A stretch of 34,048 nucleotides of DNA, from positions 1-34,048 of the forward strand of contig JACAFC010000146.1 in NCBI GenBank assembly GCA_013388515.1. Direction: 5' to 3'. The translations under genes were made by a program, and so were the position numbers. This document shows, piece after piece, positions 25,999 to 33,670 of this stretch. This stretch comes from Ignavibacteriaceae bacterium (GTDB lineage Bacteria; Bacteroidota; Ignavibacteria; Ignavibacteriales; Ignavibacteriaceae). Each line of letters starts with the position of its first letter. The stretch's first letter is position 1. The notes under the pieces were generated by a model. That model was not told where the DNA came from. It ran no database searches and saw nothing but the letters and a program-made list of their open reading frames with translations.

Positions 25999-26180
25999 CC
26001 CGTGCCTCAAGCCGAAAGCGTTTTCGCGTTCGGCATTTGTGCAGTTTAAAGGTTTATGGTTCCGTTTCGGTTTTGTTGTTCGGCTTGATTTGTATATGAA
26101 AGTTTGTTCTAATTAAAAAGTTATTTCTTAAATGCAGCATTGTTGTTCTGGGCTTCGGCTTAGGCACAACGCCGTTAGGC
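25991..26180 (+). repeat. attC-like recombination site 1 (190 bp)
   Basis: The elements in order are R'' GCACATAAC (25991-25999), L'' GTGCCTCAAGCCGAA (26002-26016), a variable middle, L' TTCGGCTTAGGCAC (26154-26167) and R' GTTAGGC (26174-26180, a perfect GTTRRRY). L'' and L' pair over 14 bp with a single unpaired C in L''. On the bottom strand this gives the extrahelical G that integron integrases recognise. The spacing L'-AACGCC-R' is six bases, as usual. The middle includes a local hairpin (GCCGAAAGCG-TTTT-CGCGTTCGGC, 26011-26034). Overall it resembles long attC sites such as the Vibrio repeats but is longer. Confidence 0.82.
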
Positions 26181-27099
26181 GGTATTATCAATTACAGAAG
26201 ATCTACATGAAAAAAATATTTCTCCTTACATTCTTAATATGTTTTTGTGGACATATGATTTATGGACAATCTTTTGCTTATGGTGATCACTGGTATGATA
26301 ATCCATTAGGCTTTGAACCATTAAATCTGCATACTAAAAACGGCTTTATAGTTCCGGCTATTGTTGTTGGGGTATGTCTTCTTACAACACAAGTGGACAG
26401 TCAATTTGTTGATAGAATTGGATTTTACAACGAGAGTGGATTTTCTTGGGGTTACAAGTATCCTTACTCATCATTGTTCCAGAATAATACTGGTATTCAG
26501 TATTTTCTACGAAGATGGATGGCGATCGGTATAGATTTGGGATTATATTTCCCTAAAGATTCATTTAATAGGACATTTGGTATATCTCTCAGACCATTTT
26601 TTAGGTTCTATCCTATCACTACAGATACCTGGAGATTGTATTTTGAATCTGGTGGTGGTTTAATTTATTTTCAAGACCAATTTCCGAAACCCACAGATCA
26701 AGATCATCGTCTTGGCACAAATTGGAATGGAACAACTCGTTATGGTATTGGTAGTGAAATTAATTTTAGCAATACAATTTCTTTCCTTTTTGGTGCTCGA
26801 CATGTTCATGTATCGAATGGTAATACTAAAGGTGTTGAGAGAAATCCATCACATGATAGCAATGGAATATTTATTGGACTTTCATATAAACCATCAAGCA
26901 AAAATTAATGATAATTAATTTAGTAAATATTATTTCACCGCCTAACCTGCAACTCAAAACTTACTGCTGTGTAAGGTTGTTGTGATGGCAGTTTAGCTTT
27001 GTAGTGTTTAATAAAAGTAAATAATAACTAAATAAAGTAAACAGTAAAACGAAATATTGGCAGAGTAAACCGTTTGGCAGCGGTTTAACTGCAACATCG
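26175..27099 (+). mobile_element. Integron-type gene cassette 2 (about 0.9 kb, one gene)
   Basis: It starts at TTAGGCGGT (after G26174) and contains the inverse copy ACCGCCTAAC at 26937-26946, a perfect 10-base relation, 29 bp past the stop codon of its single gene. This repeats the rule seen for cassette 1. The right end is less clear: the best core-like sequence is GTCTGAT at 27099-27105. Size and one-gene content are normal for a cassette. Confidence 0.68.
26207..26908 (+). CDS. Outer-membrane beta-barrel-like protein, cassette-borne
   Basis: The protein is 233 residues from ATG 26207. An upstream in-frame ATG at 26132 lies inside the attC-like site and would precede the signal peptide by 25 residues, so I reject it. 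The signal peptide is MKKIFLLTFLICFCGHMIYGQ. The rest alternates hydrophobic and polar residues in beta-hairpins (for example WMAIGIDLGLYFP, GISLRPFFRFYPI, RLYFESGGGLIYF, TISFLFGARHVHVS) and ends in a strand GIFIGLSYKPSS. This fits an eight- to ten-stranded barrel of the kind that includes acyloxyacyl-hydrolase/PagL-like and Omp_b-brl proteins; the conserved FGARHVHVSNG near the end resembles the His/Ser region of lipid A 3-O-deacylases (PagL). That enzymatic reading is tentative. AGAAG before the ATG could be the ribosome binding site. Confidence 0.72.
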   Translation: MKKIFLLTFLICFCGHMIYGQSFAYGDHWYDNPLGFEPLNLHTKNGFIVPAIVVGVCLLTTQVDSQFVDRIGFYNESGFSWGYKYPYSSLFQNNTGIQYFLRRWMAIGIDLGLYFPKDSFNRTFGISLRPFFRFYPITTDTWRLYFESGGGLIYFQDQFPKPTDQDHRLGTNWNGTTRYGIGSEINFSNTISFLFGARHVHVSNGNTKGVERNPSHDSNGIFIGLSYKPSSKN

Positions 27100-27226
27100 T
27101 CTGATTGCATTTTTATTAGTTCTTAATAGTTTTGCGCAATTTCTAGCTTTTTTATTAGTTAATGACTTAACAATATTAGCAAGGTATAATATCATAAATT
27201 ATTCAAAGCAGCAGGATGCAAATAAG
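26909..27226. other. Gene-free stretch containing the end of cassette 2
   Basis: About 320 bp of AT-rich DNA without a gene. It holds the attC-like site 2 and the leader of the membrane protein gene; AGGA at about 27212 may be that gene's ribosome binding site. No further cassette boundary that pairs with a downstream sequence was found. Confidence 0.5.
26937..27105 (+). repeat. attC-like site 2 (right end uncertain)
   Basis: The R'' element ACCGCCTAAC (26937-26946) is clear. It is followed by CTGCAACTCAAAAC as possible L''. The best L' is GGTTTAACTGCA (27082-27093), which pairs only imperfectly with L'', followed by the five-base spacer ACATC and GTCTGAT as a degenerate R'. A local hairpin with one bulge (GCAGAGTAAACCG and CGGTTTAACTGC, 27060-27092) lies at the right end, in the same way that attC-like site 1 has a local hairpin at its left arm. 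Confidence 0.5.
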
Positions 27227-28669
27227 ATGAATGAACACCATGACTTGAAGTCCATAAATGAAAAACCATTAGGAAGAAGTATTACCTTCGGTATTATAGT
27301 TGGTGGAAGTTTGTTCATAATACTAATGCTTATTGTTGCAGCAGTTCTGATTTTTCTGAAAATAATTACTAATGACAATCTGCAAAATTTTAATTTAACA
27401 AGCTGGTTGATTATTGAAATTATTTTCGGAACATTATTCAGCATAATCTCAGGATGGATCTGCAGAAAAATCTCCCGGCATTATAGAGGTCCTTTAATTC
27501 TGGCTTTAATAATTTTTGTTTTTGGTTTATTAGAGACTGCCGAGATAATCAGATTCACATTGAATAATAGCCTTAATGTTCCTTTATGGTTAATAATATC
27601 AGCACCATTTATAGCATCAACAGGTATCTTAATAGGAGGATATAGAAAATCTGAGAACTCAAGATTTATAGCTATAAAAAGATTCAATTTTTCTTCGTTC
27701 TGGAGATATGCTTTACCGGCAATTGCACTTATTTCTGCTGCATTGATTTCAATGTTTGAATTAGAAAATATCAATCACGATTATAAAAAAAATGTGGTAG
27801 CTTCTGCACTTGCAATTGACATGATTGTTGTTTTTCCTTCTCTTATTTACTTTTTACTTGTCAGAGTAAAAAAAATTCCGTGGATCGCAGTTATACCATC
27901 AGTTGTTATTGGTTATACTATTGTTTTAATAACTTTTTCTGAAAATCAAAAACATCTTACGGATTTAGTAAGATTATTGGTTATTCCAGCTGAAATTATC
28001 CTTATATCTTACCTTTTTATTAAAACAAGGAAATTATTTTCTTTAATGTCTGAAACAAATGAGGACTTTGTTTCAAGATTAAGAACAACAGCTTATAAAT
28101 TGCTCGGCAACCGATTTTCAGCAGATATTATAACTACCGAAATAGGAATAATATATTGTGCATTCAAGAAGAAGTTAAAACTCAAAACAGACACCAATTA
28201 TTTTACCGTACACAAAAAGTCAGGTTATGGAAGTGTTCTTGCTGGTTTATTCATCGTACTTTTTGTTGAATCTGTAGCAGTACATTTTCTTCTGGCTCAG
28301 TGGAGTACAACTGCAGCCTGGATTTTAACTGGGCTAAGCATTTATGCAATGGTCTGGTTTATAGGAGATTTTCGGGCTTTTTCTTTACGTCCGATATTTG
28401 TTACAAACACACATTTGTTTTTAAGAGTTGGTTTGCGGTGGGAAGCAAAAATCCCACTTGATATTATTGTAGGGGCTGAAAAAATTTCAGATATAAAAAA
28501 TTCAAATGATGTATTAAAAATTAAAGTCTTAGGTGAACCAAACCTTCGACTAAAGTTTAACTATCCTGTTCAATTTGTTGGAATGTACGGAATCCGAAAA
28601 ACCACATCCGAGTTAATGTTGCAAGTTGATGATGTTTCCGAATTTTGCAGTGAATTAAAATTGAAGTAA
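27227..28669 (+). CDS. Polytopic membrane protein of unknown function with soluble C-terminal domain
   Basis: The 480-residue protein has about ten hydrophobic segments: about 19-45, 57-80, 85-105, 117-138, 155-175, 186-206, 212-230, 240-260, 338-358 and 362-382. A cytoplasmic loop (about 265-335) and a C-terminal soluble part of about 95 residues follow. The C-terminal part (VTNTHLFLRVGLRWEAKIPLDIIVGAEKI...) has the strand pattern of a bacterial PH-like domain. I cannot name a family. It lies to the right of cassette 2. Its stop codon sits in AGTAACGC, but no matching start element was found, so I do not assign it to a third cassette. It is probably a chromosomal single-gene unit. Confidence 0.75.
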   Translation: MNEHHDLKSINEKPLGRSITFGIIVGGSLFIILMLIVAAVLIFLKIITNDNLQNFNLTSWLIIEIIFGTLFSIISGWICRKISRHYRGPLILALIIFVFGLLETAEIIRFTLNNSLNVPLWLIISAPFIASTGILIGGYRKSENSRFIAIKRFNFSSFWRYALPAIALISAALISMFELENINHDYKKNVVASALAIDMIVVFPSLIYFLLVRVKKIPWIAVIPSVVIGYTIVLITFSENQKHLTDLVRLLVIPAEIILISYLFIKTRKLFSLMSETNEDFVSRLRTTAYKLLGNRFSADIITTEIGIIYCAFKKKLKLKTDTNYFTVHKKSGYGSVLAGLFIVLFVESVAVHFLLAQWSTTAAWILTGLSIYAMVWFIGDFRAFSLRPIFVTNTHLFLRVGLRWEAKIPLDIIVGAEKISDIKNSNDVLKIKVLGEPNLRLKFNYPVQFVGMYGIRKTTSELMLQVDDVSEFCSELKLK

Positions 28670-28958
28670 CGCAATATTTCAGTGCAGCTAATGAACATGA
28701 CTGCAGCAGACAAGCTTAATCATTCAATAGGGAGATTTAGAGAGGAGCTGTAACGAACAGCTTGTTTTGCAAATACTTAATTCATTTCCTTTGCTCATCA
28801 CATTGTAAAAGATAACAGCAAATTTTCCATTCTCTTAATTCATTTTATTTCCGGCTGGTGTTATCAAAACATTATTTAATACAAAGTAAACATAAATAGA
28901 TAAAATGTTTATTTTACGAATAGATTTATAAAACATTTTAACACTCAAATCTATTATC
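28670..28958. promoter_or_regulatory. Intergenic stretch before the SGNH hydrolase gene
   Basis: This AT-rich region has one short hairpin (AGCTGT-AACGA-ACAGCT, 28746-28762) followed by TTGTTTT, which could be a weak terminator for the membrane protein gene, and the promoter of the hydrolase gene. No reading frame is supported. Confidence 0.4.
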
Positions 28959-29657
28959 ATGAATATTATTATTAGACTTTTATTTTTCTGCAGTTTTTTT
29001 TCACTTTCCATTATTCAACTTCAGGCGCAAGATTGGCCAAACTTATCCCGTTATGAAGATTCAAATAAAAAATTAGGATTGCCTTTGCCAAATGAAGATA
29101 GAGTTGTCTTCATGGGCAATTCCATAACCGAAGGCTGGCTTACTTTGAACCCAGATTTCTTTAAAGGTAAACCATACATAAATAGAGGAATAAGCGGGCA
29201 AACTACTCCGCAAATGCTTTTAAGATTTCGAGCCGATGTAATCGATCTTAAACCAAAAGTTGTAGTAATTCTTGCCGGCACAAACGATTTAGCCGGTAAT
29301 ACAGGCCCAGCAACTTTAGAGATGATTGAAGGAAATATTATGTCCATGTGTGAATTAGCTGCTGCGAACAAAATTGCTGTAGTGCTTTGTTCTGTTTTGC
29401 CTGCATATGATTATGAGTGGAAGAAAGGAACTTATCCAATGGCAAAAATAGCGGCGCTTAACAAATGGATGAAAACTTATGCAGAAAAAAACAATCACGT
29501 TTATGTTGATTTTTACTCAGCTATGGTAGATGAACGGCCTGGATTACGTGATGATTATTCTTATGATGAAGTTCATCCGGATTTAACCGGCTACAAAGTG
29601 ATGGAACCTCTTGTTGAGTTTGGTATATCTTCCGCTTTGAGTAAAGTTAAAAAGTAA
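28959..29657 (+). CDS. Secreted SGNH/GDSL hydrolase
   Basis: The 232-residue protein has a signal peptide (MNIIIRLLFFCSFFSLSIIQLQAQ) and a complete SGNH hydrolase domain. Block I is MGNSITEGW with Ser55, block II RGISGQTTPQM with Gly80, block III AGTNDLAG with Asn109, and block V YDEVHPDLTGY with Asp203 and His206. Enzymes of this type are esterases, often acetylesterases acting on sugar substituents or platelet-activating-factor-like lipids. It is convergent with the SSS symporter gene (24-bp gap) and near the sugar operon, so removal of acetyl groups from oligosaccharides is a reasonable guess. The family is secure; the substrate is not. Confidence 0.92.
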   Translation: MNIIIRLLFFCSFFSLSIIQLQAQDWPNLSRYEDSNKKLGLPLPNEDRVVFMGNSITEGWLTLNPDFFKGKPYINRGISGQTTPQMLLRFRADVIDLKPKVVVILAGTNDLAGNTGPATLEMIEGNIMSMCELAAANKIAVVLCSVLPAYDYEWKKGTYPMAKIAALNKWMKTYAEKNNHVYVDFYSAMVDERPGLRDDYSYDEVHPDLTGYKVMEPLVEFGISSALSKVKK

Positions 29658-29681
29658 ATTTTGCAGTAGGATGAATATTTT

Positions 29682-31463
29682 CTATTGAGAAAAATACTGC
29701 CACCCTTTTTTATTCATATTCCAGAAAATAAAGCTGCCGGCTAAAAGACCAATTACAATTAATAGCAATCCTAACAGTGTGCTTCCTAAAATTAGTTTGC
29801 CTGCACCAAATAATGTAGCGTAAATTAAAACTATACCTGCAATCCAATTTGAATAATTGAATAGACCATCTTTTTGAGGAATAACATCCGAAACTTTTTT
29901 TGCGATTGGCTTCCACATAAGCGGATTTGGTTTTACTCTTCTATAAAAAGATATCAATTTTTCTTCAGGTTCAGGTTTGGTAAGCAGAGTAACTGTTAGC
30001 CAAATTATTGATGTTACAGCCACAGTAATTATCATAATCCATGCAAACTGAATAGGATCGCTGTCATCAAGTCCTATTACAAACTTTAGGAAAAGTGAAG
30101 AACAAAATGCACCAATCATTGCAGAAATTTCGCTCCAGGCATTTATCCTCCACCAAAACCAGCGAAGAATAAAAACGAGTCCGGTACCTGCTCCAATTGC
30201 AATCAAGAATTGCCATGCCCCAACAATTGAATCCATATAAAAAGTAACAATAGCAGACAGGAGCATCAAAATCATTGTAATAAGTTGTGAAAATTTAACA
30301 TAATGCTTTTCCGTTTTATTCGTTTTTAAGAATCGCCTGTAAACATCATTTACCAAATAACTCGCTCCCCAATTTAAGTGTGTACCAATAGTTGACATAT
30401 AAGCAGCGGCAAATGCAGCGAGCATCAAACCTCTCAGATAACTTGGCAAATCAGAAATCATTATTCTTATATATCCAGTTTCGGGATCATTGGCAAACGT
30501 AGGGTCATTCTGGAATTTGACGACAGCAACCAGCCCAACTATGATCCACGGCCAAGGTCGTAATGCATAATGTGCTACGTTAAACCAAAGTGTTGCCAAT
30601 AGAGAATTTTTTTCGTCTTTAGCAGAATAAATTCTTTGAGCTACATATCCCCCGCCTCCCGGTTCAGCACCAGGGTACCAGCTTGCCCACCAATTAACTG
30701 CTATAAAACAGAAGAAGGTTATCATTGGCATCCAAGCTGAATTTAAATCCGGGATGAATGCAAGAATGGAACCTTGATTTTGCCGAGCAGCATCAAGTTG
30801 ATTTAATTGAGAAACGAGTGAATCCATTCCGCCAATTTCATGAACAGCAAATAAAGCAAGAGCAATAACCATTCCCATCTTCAAAAAAAACTGAAATAAG
30901 TCAGTCCACAATACACCCCATAAACCCGATAAAGTTGAGATAGCTGCAGTTAAAAACATAATACCGATTGCAATAAACAATGCTTCAATTTTAGAGATAC
31001 CCAATACCATAATCATGATTTTAACAATTGCAAGATTAACCCAGCCCATGATTATTAAATTTATTGGAAGCCCAAGATAAATTGCGCGAAAACCTCTAAG
31101 AAAAGCAGCCGGTTTACCTGAATAGCGAATCTCGGCAAATTCAACATCAGTCATAACACCCGCCCTTCGCCATAGTTTAGCAAAGAAAAATACAGTCAGC
31201 ATTCCGCTGAAAACCATATTCCACCAAATCCAGTTACCTGCAATGCCATTTTTGGCAATTAAACCGGAAACCACCAGAGGTGTATCGGCAGCAAAAGTAG
31301 TAGCAACCATGGAAGTTCCTGCTAACCACCAGGCAGCTTTTCCACCGGAAACAAAAAATTCACTAACGCTTGAAGTAGCTTTTTTTCTTAATATCAATCC
31401 AATGGCTAGGTTAATAAGAAAGTATAAAGCAATAACAACAATATCTACATATGTTAACTGCAT
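29682..31463 (-). CDS. Sodium:solute symporter (SSS family)
   Basis: The 593-residue protein has about 13 to 14 transmembrane helices, starting with DIVVIALYFLINLAIGLIL. Family signatures are SEFFVSGGKAAWWLAGTSMVATTFAADTPL shortly after helix 1, LWGVLWTDLFQFFLKMG, and ISDLPSYLRGLMLAAFAAAYMSTIGTHLNWGASYLVNDVYRRF. The substrate is likely a sugar or related solute taken up with Na+. It is the last gene of a minus-strand operon, 65 bp after the ROK kinase gene. This suggests uptake followed by phosphorylation of a hexose or amino sugar, although the MFS transporter of the operon could serve the kinase equally well. Confidence 0.92.
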   Translation of the reverse strand: MQLTYVDIVVIALYFLINLAIGLILRKKATSSVSEFFVSGGKAAWWLAGTSMVATTFAADTPLVVSGLIAKNGIAGNWIWWNMVFSGMLTVFFFAKLWRRAGVMTDVEFAEIRYSGKPAAFLRGFRAIYLGLPINLIIMGWVNLAIVKIMIMVLGISKIEALFIAIGIMFLTAAISTLSGLWGVLWTDLFQFFLKMGMVIALALFAVHEIGGMDSLVSQLNQLDAARQNQGSILAFIPDLNSAWMPMITFFCFIAVNWWASWYPGAEPGGGGYVAQRIYSAKDEKNSLLATLWFNVAHYALRPWPWIIVGLVAVVKFQNDPTFANDPETGYIRIMISDLPSYLRGLMLAAFAAAYMSTIGTHLNWGASYLVNDVYRRFLKTNKTEKHYVKFSQLITMILMLLSAIVTFYMDSIVGAWQFLIAIGAGTGLVFILRWFWWRINAWSEISAMIGAFCSSLFLKFVIGLDDSDPIQFAWIMIITVAVTSIIWLTVTLLTKPEPEEKLISFYRRVKPNPLMWKPIAKKVSDVIPQKDGLFNYSNWIAGIVLIYATLFGAGKLILGSTLLGLLLIVIGLLAGSFIFWNMNKKGWQYFSQ

Positions 31464-31528
31464 AGAGTACCTTTATAATTTATTTAAAATTAATTTTATC
31501 AAGATAAGATGAGCTGAAGTTTTCACAT

Positions 31529-32374
31529 TTAGTTTCCAATCGAATCAAAATAAAGAGCTGCGGCACCTAGAACCGCAATATATTTGTTGGTAGAGACTTC
31601 AATCCTGAGTTTATCTGCATAGTTTGCGTAAGGAAATTTATTAATCACATTCCACATTTCATTTTTAAAATATTGGAATGATTCGCTTACTGATCCTCCT
31701 AAAACAATAACTTCAGGATCAATTGCAAACATAATCATGCAAATGGCTTCGCCTAAATTTGTTCCGAACTGGGCAAGAATATCGATTGCTTTTCTGTCTC
31801 CTAATCCAGCAAGCTCATTAATTTGCATGCCGGATAATCCAAATTCATTTTTAAAGAATTGCCCGCTGCAGTAGTATTCATAATTATGACTTCTAAATGG
31901 GATCATTCCGAATTCACCAGCGCCGCAGTTCTTCCCGCTATACAAATGATTATTTATTACAAGTCCGGCTCCTAAACCAGTACCAATTACTAAACCAACA
32001 ATATCTGAATAAGCTTTCACAGAACCGAATTGTTTTTCTCCAATAACAAAGCAGTTAGCATCATTATTTACTAATACAGGCACTTGGTATTTATTTTCCA
32101 GTTTTTCTTTTAGGTGAACTTTTTTCCATGATGGGATATTCTGTACATCAAATACAATTCCCTTTTCTATATCCACAACACCTGGAACACCAATACCAAT
32201 TCCTTCGACATTTTCATTTTTGAATTTATCTATAAGAGAAAATATATCGCCAATTATTTCAGATTCCGTACCATTTGCTCGAACATTTATTTTTTCTATT
32301 CGCTTGATATCATTGTCTTCAACTAAACCGACCCGAATATTAGTACCGCCAACATCAACTCCTAGAACTCCCAT
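31529..32374 (-). CDS. ROK-family sugar kinase with degraded zinc motif
   Basis: The 281-residue protein has the ROK/hexokinase fold: phosphate loop LGVDVGGTNIRVGLV (4-18), GIGVPGVVD (60-68), the catalytic Asp105 in VNNDANC, and the second phosphate loop GLVIGTGLGAGLV (127-139). Typical ROK kinases carry ExGH followed by the zinc-binding CxCGxxGCxE. Here the first part reads GEFGMIPF, so the His is replaced by Met157, and the second reads YYCSGQFFKNE with a single Cys. Zinc binding is therefore probably lost. It should phosphorylate glucose, N-acetylglucosamine or a related sugar in the cytoplasm. It starts 15 bp after the MFS gene, in the same operon. Confidence 0.88.
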   Translation of the reverse strand: MGVLGVDVGGTNIRVGLVEDNDIKRIEKINVRANGTESEIIGDIFSLIDKFKNENVEGIGIGVPGVVDIEKGIVFDVQNIPSWKKVHLKEKLENKYQVPVLVNNDANCFVIGEKQFGSVKAYSDIVGLVIGTGLGAGLVINNHLYSGKNCGAGEFGMIPFRSHNYEYYCSGQFFKNEFGLSGMQINELAGLGDRKAIDILAQFGTNLGEAICMIMFAIDPEVIVLGGSVSESFQYFKNEMWNVINKFPYANYADKLRIEVSTNKYIAVLGAAALYFDSIGN

Positions 32375-32389
32375 TTTTATCCTAACCGT

Positions 32390-33670
32390 TTAATTTGAGA
32401 TTGTTTGTCTTTTCTTAAATAGATTTTTTAATGGAACTGTTTCATTAGCAATTAAAGGTTTTGCCCATAGTGAGATGAAAAGTATGTATGCTAACGTTAG
32501 ATAAATAAACATCATTCCATATCTGAGTCCAAATAAATCACCCAGCCAGCCAATAAATAATTGTACCACTGCACCGCCAATTATTGCTGTACATAAAATT
32601 CCAGCAAATGAACCATGATGACTGCTTACAGAATTAAGTGCCAATGAAAAAATTATTGACCACATAACTGACAAAGCAAAACCAACTAAAGGAAAAGAAA
32701 TTAAAGAAAATTCACTCGGACCAAATAATGCAGAGGATAAAAATATTATTGCCAGAACAACAGCGGTTAATAAAATTTTTCGGCTATCAAAAAGTTTTAA
32801 TAGTAATAACCCAACTAAGCAGCCAATTGACATCATACCCCAAAACCAACCTACAATAGAAGAACCAATAGTAACAGGATCATAATTATGGTAATCAAAT
32901 AAAAATTTGGACAGCCAATAAGATACTCCCTGCTCTGTTCCTACATAGGCAAATATTCCAATGAAATATAAAATGACTATTTTCTGTTTAAACAATGTTC
33001 TATGCAGCTGCCAGCTTCCAGATTTTTCATCTTCTTTTCTAACTACTTCAGGAAACTTTGAAACAAAAGTCACTATAATCATCAAGAGCAATACGATAGA
33101 AAAAATCCAGTACAACGATGTCCACGATAACTGAAGCGAAATAATGTTAGCAAAGATAGATTTTACAAGATTATTATCCCTTTCACTCATGCTGTCCATC
33201 AAAAATGTTAAAAACATTGGCGACAAAAATGAAGCGCCGCCAAAAACCAATTGAGCCATAACTGAATTGAAGGCAAAGTGCTCTTCACCCCCCGCCACTC
33301 TTAACAAAGGATTTATTGCTACTTGGAGCATAGCCATTCCTGTTCCAAGTAAAAAGAGTGAGATGATAAAAACTATATAGTTTGGAAACAGCGCAAAAAA
33401 AGCAGCTCCTAACAAAGCAATTGTAAAAGCCAATAACATTGTATTTTTTTCTTTTACTCGCTCTACAAGCATTCCTGCTGGTATTGAAACCAGCCCGTAA
33501 GCAATGAAAAAAGCAAAAGGAAGAAATGATGATAGGGTTAAGCTTAATTGAAAGCTGGTTATTACATTTGGATTTAGCGCCCCAAGAATATTTGTTATGA
33601 AAGATATGACAAAGAATACTAAAAATATTAGTGTTACTATAAATGAATTTCTATTCATAACGTTCCTCAA
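32390..33670 (-). CDS. MFS sugar transporter (FucP-like)
   Basis: The 426-residue protein has 12 predicted transmembrane helices. Features of the FucP/glucose-galactose subgroup are SLTLSSFLPFAFFIAYGLVS in helix 2, LLGTGMAMLQVAINPLLRV with the Asn-Pro pair in helix 4, and EEHFAFNSVMAQLVFGGASF in helix 5. It should carry a hexose or deoxyhexose by proton symport. It is the first gene of the operon MFS-ROK-SSS, and the promoter must lie in 33671-34048. Confidence 0.9.
   Translation of the reverse strand: MRNVMNRNSFIVTLIFLVFFVISFITNILGALNPNVITSFQLSLTLSSFLPFAFFIAYGLVSIPAGMLVERVKEKNTMLLAFTIALLGAAFFALFPNYIVFIISLFLLGTGMAMLQVAINPLLRVAGGEEHFAFNSVMAQLVFGGASFLSPMFLTFLMDSMSERDNNLVKSIFANIISLQLSWTSLYWIFSIVLLLMIIVTFVSKFPEVVRKEDEKSGSWQLHRTLFKQKIVILYFIGIFAYVGTEQGVSYWLSKFLFDYHNYDPVTIGSSIVGWFWGMMSIGCLVGLLLLKLFDSRKILLTAVVLAIIFLSSALFGPSEFSLISFPLVGFALSVMWSIIFSLALNSVSSHHGSFAGILCTAIIGGAVVQLFIGWLGDLFGLRYGMMFIYLTLAYILFISLWAKPLIANETVPLKNLFKKRQTISN

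Larger units (their letters stand above)
21457..26174 (+). mobile_element. Integron-type gene cassette 1 (about 4.7 kb, two genes)
   Basis: The segment begins with TTATGTGC and ends with an attC-like site whose R'' element (GCACATAAC, 25991-25999) is the exact inverse of the start. The stop codon of its second gene (TAA 25996-25998) lies inside R'', a common arrangement in cassettes. It carries the NERD-helicase gene and the helical-repeat/OB gene, both in the direction expected for a cassette. Typical cassettes are under 1 kb with one gene, so this one is exceptionally large. No intI gene is in the window; it may belong to an integrase-less cassette cluster or to an insertion at a secondary site. 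Confidence 0.78.

Noticed and set aside
28660-28680. Possible third cassette ending at the membrane protein gene (AGTAAC at its stop)
   Set aside because: The needed matching start (GTTACTTC) is absent upstream, and no L''/L' arms follow.
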